Source: an uncultured Prevotellaceae bacterium (GTDB lineage: Bacteria > Bacteroidota > Bacteroidia > Bacteroidales > Bacteroidaceae). Taken from it: DNA of 32,110 bases. How positions within the stretch are numbered: position 1 is the stretch's first letter; each line of letters starts with the position of its first letter. The translations under genes and the position numbers were made by a program. This document shows, piece after piece, positions 22,704-28,434 of this stretch. The notes below the pieces were generated by a model. It did not search any database. It saw nothing but the letters and a program-made list of their open reading frames with translations, and was not told where the DNA came from. Where the stretch lies: positions 1-32,110 of the forward strand of contig CACYKE010000066.1 in the NCBI GenBank assembly GCA_902774925.1, read 5' to 3'.

Positions 22704-22949
22704 TTAACCAATTTTTTTCCATCCAATTCCAGACCAAATACCAGTCGTAATTCTTACATACACTTCATTTGCTGTATTAATTGCGATTTGGATTCTAAAA
22801 CTCATGCTATAACTAATAACAAAAGTATATGGAGTAACTGGGTTTGGGTGTCCTGTTACTTCTGGGCCTCCAAAAAACGTCCCTTGATCCATTATATTGT
22901 CAAAGTCATATCCTGATGATAACGGTATTGTAGTATTTATACCTCCCAG
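22704..22949 (-). CDS. Silent cassette 13
   Basis: 81 codons: LGGINTTIPLSSGYDFDN, ending YVRITTGIWSGIGWKKIG, knob-like. Its head abuts the tail of cassette 14 (same strand), and the intervening terminator appears merged with the core (GGAGG-CAATCAA-CCTTC), as if a recombination had removed a piece there. Confidence 0.7.
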   Translation of the reverse strand: MGGINTTIPLSSGYDFDNIMDQGTFFGGPEVTGHPNPVTPYTFVISYSMSFRIQIAINTANEVYVRITTGIWSGIGWKKIG

Positions 22950-22971
22950 AAGGTTGATTGCCTCCCACTAT

Positions 22972-23250
22972 TTATAGATCATCCAATCCAAATACAAACA
23001 TAGATAATACCTGCTCGGACTCCGTTGTATTGTATATCTTTATTCCGTTGCCAGTTTCTTTATAGAATCTACATCCGTTGTCATCTGTTTCATCCATACC
23101 AGAATACCATGGAATGATTTTTGTCTTTGGAGAGTTGGCTCCAAAACGATAAATCACATAGGCTCCCAGATATGTAAATATTGTGGTATCAGTAGAAGCA
23201 CCAGCGGCAAGCGTTTGAACTACTTTGGTAAAATGGAACTGAGCTCCCAG
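22972..23250 (-). CDS. Silent cassette 14
   Basis: 92 codons: LGAQFHFTKVVQTLAAGA, then TYLGAYVIYRFGANSPK, ending SMFVFGLDDL. Contains a second in-frame CTGGGAG (23163-23169, the YLGAY part), which could give an alternative, shorter tip. Not knob-like at its end. Head-to-head with cassette 15 (5-bp spacer). Confidence 0.68.
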   Translation of the reverse strand: MGAQFHFTKVVQTLAAGASTDTTIFTYLGAYVIYRFGANSPKTKIIPWYSGMDETDDNGCRFYKETGNGIKIYNTTESEQVLSMFVFGLDDL

Positions 23251-23255
23251 AAGTC

Positions 23256-23495
23256 CTGGGAGTTGGGTTGTATGATGTATATCCAGGACACGATTTATAT
23301 ATAAACGATAGAAAAGGCTTTTTTCATGGCTATAAACAAACTGGCGGTGTAATAGATATTACTACAGACCCTTGTAATACTGTTACTTTCGGTAATGCCC
23401 AAATTGTCACTTGGGCGGATGATCATACTAACATACACATTCGTATTAGATTATATAACGAATCAACAGGTACTTGGATTGCAAGAGATATTTGA
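23256..23495 (+). CDS. Silent cassette 15
   Basis: 79 codons: LGVGLYDVYPGHDLYIND, ending IRIRLYNESTGTWIARDI, a shortened knob-like end. Confidence 0.72.
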   Translation: MGVGLYDVYPGHDLYINDRKGFFHGYKQTGGVIDITTDPCNTVTFGNAQIVTWADDHTNIHIRIRLYNESTGTWIARDI

Positions 23496-23503
23496 TAAAT
23501 AAA

Positions 23504-23524
23504 GTGGGGATTATTAGTCCCCAC
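23504..23524. terminator. Shared terminator of cassettes 15 and 16
   Basis: GTGGGGA (23504-23510), TTATTAG loop, TCCCCAC (23518-23524). Confidence 0.75.
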
Positions 23525-23528
23525 TTTA

Positions 23529-23756
23529 TTAACCTACAGAAATCCATGGAGAGTCAGAGCCAAATCTAAACCAAAGTTTGTTGCTGCTTCCTACACCAAT
23601 TTTGCAGTCATTAGTTATGTTGAAGCACCTAAAATATCCTTCAGGATAACCTGTTGGAGTTCCATCGTTCAAATCTGCTGCGTAGTAACTATTCAGAGCT
23701 ATTTCCATTCCTCCAATCTTGCTACGCTGTGTTCCAAGGAACTTTGGAACTCCCAG
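23529..23756 (-). CDS. Silent cassette 16
   Basis: 75 codons: LGVPKFLGTQRSKIGGME, then DCKIGVGSSNKLWFRFGSD, ending SPWISVG. Knob-like end. It has no usable start codon of its own near the core, so it would be missed by ordinary gene calling. Confidence 0.7.
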   Translation of the reverse strand: MGVPKFLGTQRSKIGGMEIALNSYYAADLNDGTPTGYPEGYFRCFNITNDCKIGVGSSNKLWFRFGSDSPWISVG

Positions 23757-23773
23757 AATGGAAAGACTTATAA
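23756..23773 (+). pseudogene. Cassette 17, five-codon remnant
   Basis: After the core of cassette 16 the sequence reads GAA-TGG-AAA-GAC-TTA-TAA, Glu-Trp-Lys-Asp-Leu-stop, the usual last residues of a knob-like cassette, and is followed by a normal terminator. The rest of the forward cassette is gone. Confidence 0.55.
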
Positions 23774-23775
23774 AA

Positions 23776-23796
23776 GTGGGGATTGTTAGTCCCCAC
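23776..23796. terminator. Terminator between cassettes 17 and 18
   Basis: GTGGGGA (23776-23782), TTGTTAG loop, TCCCCAC (23790-23796). Confidence 0.75.
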
Positions 23797-23802
23797 TTTA
23801 TC

Positions 23803-24063
23803 TTAATTAAGTTTTATCCAGCTGCTCCAAGGACCACCCCATGCCATACGTGAATAAACTACAATGTCATTACCAGTTGTTGTTACCATTATGTTCATTC
23901 TTGCATAGCCACCACCTTGGATAACATTAACAACCCCAAAAGAGCCTGCAGAAAGATGCGTACCAGAATAGCCAGAAAGAGAATATGTACCATTAAGTGA
24001 TGAAGATATAGCTTCTATTTGTTCGTCTGTAGAAACATGTCCTCTATACACCATACCTCCCAG
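23803..24063 (-). CDS. Silent cassette 18
   Basis: 86 codons: LGGMVYRGHVSTDEQIEAI, then YARMNIMVTTTGNDIVVYSR, ending MAWGGPWSSWIKLN, strongly knob-like. One inversion from expression. Confidence 0.73.
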   Translation of the reverse strand: MGGMVYRGHVSTDEQIEAISSSLNGTYSLSGYSGTHLSAGSFGVVNVIQGGGYARMNIMVTTTGNDIVVYSRMAWGGPWSSWIKLN

Positions 24064-24067
24064 AAGA

Positions 24068-24172
24068 GCATACATAGCGATAGGAAAAACGTACATCAAT
24101 AATCTATATTGGGGACGTGACTATGAAGGATATACTATTCAATGGGCTAAATGTAGTGGTACACCTATTTAA
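24068..24172 (+). pseudogene. Cassette 19, head-truncated
   Basis: 34 codons in one open frame: AYIAIGKTYINNLYWGR, ending TIQWAKCSGTPI. The bases AAGAG that usually lie between head-to-head cores remain, but the forward CTGGGAG is lost. Confidence 0.55.
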
Positions 24173-24189
24173 GCAACACAATAACAAAA

Positions 24190-24210
24190 GTGGGGATTAT
24201 TAGTCCCCAC
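24190..24210. terminator. Shared terminator of cassettes 19 and 20
   Basis: GTGGGGA (24190-24196), TTATTAG loop, TCCCCAC (24204-24210). Confidence 0.75.
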
Positions 24211-24211
24211 T

Positions 24212-24472
24212 TTAAATTGTTACCCACTGACTCCACGTATTCCATCCGCTCCATTTAAACCTTATTTGTAAAGTTGTAGGATGTGGGGGTGAAAGAGTTA
24301 TATCTGCATTTATAAGCATCTGGAATGAAACACCATTCAAATTAGTGTCTGGTTTTCCAAACACTATTAAAAACCCATTATTATGCCACTGGTAAACACC
24401 ATAATCCAGATATGTTATATCCACACTATTATCCAAATAGATAATGCTTTTGGCTCCTTTTAAAACTCCCAG
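24212..24472 (-). CDS. Silent cassette 20
   Basis: 86 codons: LGVLKGAKSIIYLDNSVD, ending IRFKWSGWNTWSQWVTI, knob-like. The stop codon overlaps the edge of the terminator. Head-to-head with cassette 21 (5-bp spacer). Confidence 0.73.
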   Translation of the reverse strand: MGVLKGAKSIIYLDNSVDITYLDYGVYQWHNNGFLIVFGKPDTNLNGVSFQMLINADITLSPPHPTTLQIRFKWSGWNTWSQWVTI

Positions 24473-24477
24473 AAGTC

Positions 24478-24738
24478 CTGGGAGCATTTCCACCATTTAC
24501 AGGAAACGATTTATTGTCTATATCCCCCAATAACTTTATTACGAAATCGGGAGTTTACTTCATAAACAAAGGTCAAGAAGGAAGTCCTGATTCCACTTCG
24601 CAATGGATTATTATTTCACATGCTATAATTAGCAATAATACCCCTTTTGGAGTACAAATAGCTTTTGCTGTTGATAACAACAATGTATATTATAGAATGA
24701 TATGGGCTCAAATAAGGGGATGGCAGGTGCTTAAATAA
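24478..24738 (+). CDS. Silent cassette 21
   Basis: 86 codons: LGAFPPFTGNDLLSISPN, then TPFGVQIAFAVDNNNVYYR, ending MIWAQIRGWQVLK. Knob-like end. Confidence 0.72.
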   Translation: MGAFPPFTGNDLLSISPNNFITKSGVYFINKGQEGSPDSTSQWIIISHAIISNNTPFGVQIAFAVDNNNVYYRMIWAQIRGWQVLK

Positions 24739-24745
24739 ACTTAAA

Positions 24746-24763
24746 GTGGGGAGCAATCCCCAC
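24746..24763. terminator. Shared terminator of cassettes 21 and 22
   Basis: GTGGGGA (24746-24752), GCAA loop, TCCCCAC (24757-24763). Confidence 0.75.
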
Positions 24764-24786
24764 TTTTAATCTGTGTTTTTAATTTC

Positions 24787-25041
24787 TTATCTTATCGACA
24801 TAAACATAAAAAAAGTCGATTTTTCAGATGGACGCTTTATTTCGAGAGTGTATTCACCGTTCTTTATTACCGTAGCACCACAATCTGTATCTGAAATCTT
24901 TTCTACATTAAAAGCATTTATATTATACACAGAAGTTGAGCCATCAGTAACATTTGCAATTATTAACAACCCATATCCGTATGCTACTCCACTAAGAACA
25001 TAACTTTCATCTGTTAGTATTAGGCCTCGAATTACTCCCAG
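24787..25041 (-). CDS. Silent cassette 22
   Basis: 84 codons: LGVIRGLILTDESYVLSG, then NAFNVEKISDTDCGATVI, ending STFFMFMSIR. Not knob-like; shares the YGLLI segment with several others. Head-to-head with cassette 23 across only 2 bp. Confidence 0.7.
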   Translation of the reverse strand: MGVIRGLILTDESYVLSGVAYGYGLLIIANVTDGSTSVYNINAFNVEKISDTDCGATVIKNGEYTLEIKRPSEKSTFFMFMSIR

Positions 25042-25043
25042 CA

Positions 25044-25298
25044 CTGGGAGCTCTTACATTTAAAGAAATATTTTCTGGTTGTACAGATTCAACGGTTGAT
25101 GGGTTGATTGGTCAAGTTCGTTTTGATAATTATTCTGGCTACAATGGAACCTATACATCTTATATGGACTATGGTGTGCTTCTTACCTTTTCTAATATTG
25201 GTGGTTATTCACTCCAATTAATGTATAGTATGGGTGTTGGCACAAGGAAATACAGAATGGCTAATACGGTGACTTGGCTGGCGTGGCAGGATTTTTAA
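25044..25298 (+). CDS. Silent cassette 23
   Basis: 84 codons: LGALTFKEIFSGCTDSTVD, then SYMDYGVLLTFSNIGGYSLQ, ending YRMANTVTWLAWQDF, knob-like. Confidence 0.72.
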   Translation: MGALTFKEIFSGCTDSTVDGLIGQVRFDNYSGYNGTYTSYMDYGVLLTFSNIGGYSLQLMYSMGVGTRKYRMANTVTWLAWQDF

Positions 25299-25299
25299 A

Positions 25300-25317
25300 G
25301 TGGGGAATAATCCCCAC
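25300..25317. terminator. Shared terminator of cassettes 23 and 24
   Basis: GTGGGGA (25300-25306), ATAA loop, TCCCCAC (25311-25317). Confidence 0.75.
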
Positions 25318-25322
25318 TTTAT

Positions 25323-25610
25323 TTATGTCAAGGTTATCTTTTTCCAAGAACCCCAAGTCATATCCCCGCGCACTCTTATAAATATTTCATTATATTTACC
25401 AAGATAATTACTTATTAATTGTAATGCTCCCCCTCGCTCACTATCTACAATATAACCCAAAACCACCAATAGTCCGTATCTTGATGTGTCTCCATAATCA
25501 GGTAACGGATTGTTTAATGCATCTGGTGTACATCTTAGCATTCCATTTGTACGGATTGCGTTTAAGTCCCCGCTATAATCTACAGCGTAAACCTGTCTCA
25601 TCACTCCCAG
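25323..25610 (-). CDS. Silent cassette 24
   Basis: 95 codons: LGVMRQVYAVDYSGDLNAI, then DTSRYGLLVVLGYIVDSERG, ending FIRVRGDMTWGSWKKITLT. One of the clearest knob-like tips. Head-to-head with cassette 25 across 2 bp. Confidence 0.75.
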   Translation of the reverse strand: MGVMRQVYAVDYSGDLNAIRTNGMLRCTPDALNNPLPDYGDTSRYGLLVVLGYIVDSERGGALQLISNYLGKYNEIFIRVRGDMTWGSWKKITLT

Positions 25611-25612
25611 TG

Positions 25613-25897
25613 CTGGGAGTTAAACTGGGTGAAGATGGTTACTCCTCTGATTTAAATAACGTTTTGAGCAACCCCTATAAAATACAAACAACAGCTTTTG
25701 CCTATAATACCGCTAATAAACCTCCTGTATCAGGTAGTTCCGACATGCAAAGCGGTGTGGCTATTTATATTCCAGCTTTTGTTTATTCTTATATAATGGG
25801 AATACAAATAGCATCAAAATTTGATGGAAGTGATATTTTTATAAGAGTACTATGGACTGGAAGTTTTTCAGTGTGGAAGCAAATATCACTAACATAA
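25613..25897 (+). CDS. Silent cassette 25
   Basis: 94 codons: LGVKLGEDGYSSDLNNVL, then GIQIASKFDGSDIFIRVLW, ending SFSVWKQISLT. Its last residues (W-K-x-I-x-L-T) match those of cassette 24, on the other strand, so the two are diverged paralogues at their ends. Confidence 0.74.
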   Translation: MGVKLGEDGYSSDLNNVLSNPYKIQTTAFAYNTANKPPVSGSSDMQSGVAIYIPAFVYSYIMGIQIASKFDGSDIFIRVLWTGSFSVWKQISLT

Positions 25898-25903
25898 ATA
25901 AAA

Positions 25904-25921
25904 GTGGGGAGCGATCCCCAC
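25904..25921. terminator. Shared terminator of cassettes 25 and 26
   Basis: GTGGGGA (25904-25910), GCGA loop, TCCCCAC (25915-25921). Confidence 0.75.
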
Positions 25922-25927
25922 TTATCT

Positions 25928-26290
25928 TTATGGCCAAGAAATCTCGTGATAATCACTTGGAATGGATTGTATTAGTTGGAATGTCCATCCAACACTACTT
26001 ACTACACGAACAAAACCAGATGAGTTATCTGGTATTTGAATAACTATACCACCTTCTTGACCATCTTTAGCATAAATATGACATAAAGTATACGACTCAC
26101 CAAGGCCTTGCATCTTATACGTACCAGTAAAAAAAGATGGGGATATTACAAATTGACCAATTACACCACCAATATACGCATATACCTCAATGCTCATCCC
26201 GTTCCATATTGACATCGGTTTTAATTCATAAATACCAAGCGAGCCAATCATCTCTGATAATACATAAAAATTTTGGCGTGCAACTCCCAG
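25928..26290 (-). CDS. Silent cassette 26
   Basis: 120 codons: LGVARQNFYVLSEMIGSLG, then GTYKMQGLGESYTLCHIYA, ending SIPSDYHEISWP. Longer than average, with a knob-like FVRVVSSVGWTF segment before an extended end. Confidence 0.72.
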   Translation of the reverse strand: MGVARQNFYVLSEMIGSLGIYELKPMSIWNGMSIEVYAYIGGVIGQFVISPSFFTGTYKMQGLGESYTLCHIYAKDGQEGGIVIQIPDNSSGFVRVVSSVGWTFQLIQSIPSDYHEISWP

Positions 26291-26291
26291 T

Positions 26292-26324
26292 TTGTATCAA
26301 GTTACATCAAATGTCCTTGGATAA
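26292..26324 (+). pseudogene. Cassette 27, ten-codon remnant
   Basis: LYQVTSNVLG and a stop, directly outside the core of cassette 26 and before a normal terminator; resembles the last residues of cassette 12. No core left. Confidence 0.45.
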
Positions 26325-26330
26325 TTAAAA

Positions 26331-26349
26331 GGTGGGCTAACAACCCACC
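26331..26349. terminator. Shared terminator of cassettes 27 and 28
   Basis: GGTGGG (26331-26336) and CCCACC (26344-26349) with flanking A and T tracts. Confidence 0.72.
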
Positions 26350-26354
26350 TTTAT

Positions 26355-26588
26355 TTACATTTCTACCCAACTTTTCCATCCATTCCAGTATTCCCTATAA
26401 AACGCTCCTCCAACAGTGTTGAAAGATATTTGAAAACATAATGCATTGTCTGTATCTCCAATACTGATTAGCCAGTACCATCCAGTTGGTGTCGGAAAGT
26501 TTTGTGGACTATCAATTGACGTTGCGGACATATAAGTGCCAATTTTGTTTGCGTCATTTTGTTCGCCAGTAAAACGCAATCCTCCCAG
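26355..26588 (-). CDS. Silent cassette 28 (right end of the array)
   Basis: 77 codons: LGGLRFTGEQNDANKIGTY, then TGWYWLISIGDTDNALCFQI, ending FYREYWNGWKSWVEM, strongly knob-like. An open frame continues outward past the core to 26669 but this extension does not resemble the fixed fibre N-terminus and is judged chance. Confidence 0.74.
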   Translation of the reverse strand: MGGLRFTGEQNDANKIGTYMSATSIDSPQNFPTPTGWYWLISIGDTDNALCFQISFNTVGGAFYREYWNGWKSWVEM

Positions 26589-26591
26589 GTG

Positions 26592-26628
26592 TCTTCCAAA
26601 GAGATTGCGATGCCGTCTCTTTGGAAGA
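26592..26628. repeat. Perfect 13-bp inverted repeat between array and recombinase
   Basis: TCTTCCAAAGAGA (26592-26604) and TCTCTTTGGAAGA (26616-26628) around 11 bp. It starts 4 bp outside the last core. There is no U-tract in either direction, so it is not a normal terminator. A second small hairpin (GCCGCA-GAATA-TGCGGC, 26641-26657) lies between it and the recombinase stop. It may bind the recombinase or an accessory factor. Confidence 0.7.
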
Positions 26629-26674
26629 GCGATTTCGTTGGCCGCAGAATATGCGGCATCAACCCGCAAAGGCG

Positions 26675-27859
26675 TTATCCGAAGCTCTCTTCATCCGGAG
26701 ATTCCTTCTGTTGCCTGAACAGCTTCTTCGTGGATTTGATAAGCGATTCCTCTTTCCCGAATATGTAGTACTTCTGAGTGGTCTCCATCTTTGAATGGCC
26801 GAGTATCATGGCAATGTCGCCCGTGCCGAGCCCGAGGCTGTTCAGCATGGTCGAGCAGGTCTTCCTGGCAAGGTGGAAGTGAACACGCTTCTTGATGCCG
26901 ATGCGTTCGGCTATGGACTGGATGATGCGGTTCCCTGTCGAGTTGCATTTGACGCATTTGCAGAGCCTCGTGATCGGCTGGTAGCTGTCGATGATTTCCT
27001 GTCCCTTGCCCCAGAACAGCGTCTTGATGGGGATGGTGACGTCGCGCTTTGTCTTGTACATCCGCTTGCGTATGATGCCGCCGCTGATCTCGGCTTCGTC
27101 GAGTGACGTCAGGTCGCTCCACCTGAGTCCCGTGTAGACGCCGAGCAGGAACAGGTCACGCACCTTCGCCTCCTTGCCGGTCAGCCTGGCACGCTCAATC
27201 TTGCGGAGCTCGCCCCTTGAAAGGAACTCCTGCTTGGGCGTCATGTTGCCGATGACTATCCACTTGAAGGGGTCCTGAACGATGATGTCGCGCTTGATGG
27301 CCTCCTGCGTGAGGCAGTGGAGCATCTTCAGGCGGCCTTTGATGGTGTTCTCCGACAGCCCTTGCTGCAGCATGGCGGAGCGCCACCGCTCGATCCAGTC
27401 GTGGTCGATGGTGTTCATTCTGATCCGCCTGTCGAACTTCTCGGTCTCGCGCGACAGGGTGCGGTAGGCATCCTTGGTCTGGCGGCTGCGGTTGCTCGGC
27501 TCGATGACGGCGTTGACGAACTCCTCGACCGAGGCCGACGGCTTGGCGCCGGACCTGACGGCCTGCTTCAGCTGCGAGAGCGCCATCGGCTTGCCGTGCA
27601 GCAGCGAGTCGAGCTCTATCTCCTCTATCTGGTGCATCTGCCTGGCGAGCCAGACGGTCAGCTTCGCCGCATTGGGATGGTTGACGACCTGCCCGTTACT
27701 CCATTGGTCGGGGTAGAGCATGACCTGTGTCGACAGGTAGATTCTCTTGGCGCCCTGCCGCGCCTCGACGGCTACCGGTGACCGGCCGTCGGCGTTGAGT
27801 TTGTTACCGTAGTTGTAGCAAAGACGGTAGCGGATCTTCTGGTGTCTGCTTGCTGTCAT
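26675..27859 (-). CDS. Tyrosine recombinase, probable shufflon recombinase
   Basis: 394 aa, full length. The N-terminal arm-binding region (1-100) contains SPVAVEARQGAKRIYLSTQV, typical of Bacteroidota integrases. A SAM-like core-binding domain follows (about 110-205). The catalytic domain holds all expected residues: R246 (YTGLRWSDL), a beta-hairpin Lys near 269-271 (MYKTKRDV), H329 and R332 (HFHLARKTCST), H355 (ILGHSKMET) and the nucleophile Y364 (TTQKYY). A cluster CKCVKC (300-305) is an unusual insertion. It enters cells of the Rci, XerD and phage integrase superfamily and acts on DNA by strand exchange within a 6-8 bp spacer. Its position against the array makes it the likely agent of inversion. 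It could also, or instead, be the integrase of the phage; no attachment site is recognised and no other recombinase is in the window. Confidence 0.9.
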   Translation of the reverse strand: MTASRHQKIRYRLCYNYGNKLNADGRSPVAVEARQGAKRIYLSTQVMLYPDQWSNGQVVNHPNAAKLTVWLARQMHQIEEIELDSLLHGKPMALSQLKQAVRSGAKPSASVEEFVNAVIEPSNRSRQTKDAYRTLSRETEKFDRRIRMNTIDHDWIERWRSAMLQQGLSENTIKGRLKMLHCLTQEAIKRDIIVQDPFKWIVIGNMTPKQEFLSRGELRKIERARLTGKEAKVRDLFLLGVYTGLRWSDLTSLDEAEISGGIIRKRMYKTKRDVTIPIKTLFWGKGQEIIDSYQPITRLCKCVKCNSTGNRIIQSIAERIGIKKRVHFHLARKTCSTMLNSLGLGTGDIAMILGHSKMETTQKYYIFGKEESLIKSTKKLFRQQKESPDEESFG

Positions 27860-27883
27860 CGTTCATGGGTTTTTAGACTTTTC

Positions 27884-27899
27884 TTGGAATATATTCCAA
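27884..27899. promoter_or_regulatory. Palindromic operator-like site before the recombinase
   Basis: TTGGAATATATTCCAA is a perfect 16-bp palindrome 25 bp upstream of the recombinase ATG, inside its leader. The half-site TTGGAA recurs in the inverted repeat at 26592-26628. A repressor or the recombinase itself could bind here. Confidence 0.6.
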
Positions 27900-28049
27900 A
27901 AATCGTCTGGCACGCGGGACGAGCCATGCAGCCCGGGCCGTTCGTCCTGCGTCCAGCGAGGCGCCAGACCTGCTTCCAGGTCCCGTTGGCCGAAGGCGTA
28001 AACGATCTTTACACGGCCAGGTATCCCGGAGAACGTCTGTTTGCCGCCG

Positions 28050-28081
28050 CAAATATAGCGAAAGTTCCCGTAACCCTCAAA
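28050..28081 (-). promoter_or_regulatory. Promoter of the recombinase gene
   Basis: On the - strand TTTG (28078-28081) and TATATTTG (28050-28057) are separated by 20 bp, a perfect Bacteroidota promoter. Transcription would start near 28043 and leave a long leader of about 185 nt before the ATG, GC-rich and probably structured, ending with the palindrome. An open frame runs through this leader without a plausible start; I do not call it. Confidence 0.78.
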
Positions 28082-28175
28082 ACTTTTAAGGAGTTTTTCA
28101 TGCCCTTGCCCTTGTTTTTTGACGCATGGAATGCTATTTTGCCGTTGGTAGTAACGACTAAAGACAGAATGCGCT

Positions 28176-28319
28176 ATGGGTTTCGGAACAGATAGGGGAA
28201 CAGGGCCGCCTGCCGCCACGGCGACGGCGCCAGCCTGGAATCGCTTTAACGGCAAGGGCGTACTTGTCGCCGAGGTGGTGTGCTATGTCGTACTGATATT
28301 GGCAGCGTCATTCGGTTAG
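28176..28319 (+). CDS. Small membrane peptide (47 aa)
   Basis: ATG 28176: MGFGTDRGTGPPAATATAPA, a Gly/Ala/Pro-rich head, then a single hydrophobic helix GVLVAEVVCYVVLILAASFG at the very C-terminus. A strong terminator follows 18 bp after the stop, which supports a real transcript. Such tail-anchored or C-terminal single-span peptides can be toxins, holin-like or regulators, but nothing specific is indicated. Confidence 0.5.
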   Translation: MGFGTDRGTGPPAATATAPAWNRFNGKGVLVAEVVCYVVLILAASFG

Positions 28320-28336
28320 AAAAGAAAAAGAAAAAG

Positions 28337-28368
28337 GGGCACAGGTTTACACTGTGCCCTCTTTTTTT
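28337..28368. terminator. Bidirectional terminator
   Basis: GGGCACAG (28337-28344) pairs with CTGTGCCC (28352-28359), with T7 on the right and an A-rich tract on the left that gives T5 in the other direction. It serves the 47-aa gene and the - strand gene at 28435. Confidence 0.87.
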
Positions 28369-28434
28369 AAAAAGAACTCGGGCAAAAGCGATGTGAAAGT
28401 CTCTCCAACTGCTAAACTTTGTTAAGCAGCGGGC

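Larger units (their letters stand above)
19427..26588. other. Tail-fibre tip shufflon (28 cassettes, 23 with a crossover core)
   Basis: The interval is an array of short coding cassettes on both strands, without start signals of their own. 23 begin with CTG-GGA-G in one and the same frame. Cores on the + strand start at 19427, 19720, 20331, 20846, 21298, 22405, 23256, 24478, 25044 and 25613. Cores on the - strand (given by their right end) are at 20322, 20837, 21993, 22399, 22949, 23250, 23756, 24063, 24472, 25041, 25610, 26290 and 26588. Tail ends converge on shared hairpin terminators. Only the left end is joined to an expressed gene, and a tyrosine recombinase gene adjoins the right end. 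Base composition is clearly AT-rich against the GC-rich tail genes. The layout is that of the R64 pilV shufflon. That the adjacent recombinase does the shuffling is inference. Confidence 0.85.

Noticed and set aside
19427-26588. Diversity-generating retroelement
   Set aside because: No reverse transcriptase, no template/variable repeat pair and no adenine-biased differences; cassettes differ over their whole length.
19427-26588. CRISPR array or integron cassette array
   Set aside because: The repeats are only 7 bp at irregular 200-500 bp spacing in both orientations, with coding sequence between; there are no attC-like sites and the recombinase is not of the integron type.
26675-27859. Serine invertase (Gin/Hin type) as the shuffling enzyme
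   Set aside because: The enzyme has the R...K...HxxR...H...Y set of tyrosine recombinases, and no serine-recombinase motif is present in the window.
27863-28255. - strand open frame through the recombinase leader
   Set aside because: Its start lies upstream of the mapped promoter motif and overlaps other elements; within the predicted transcript it has no usable start codon.
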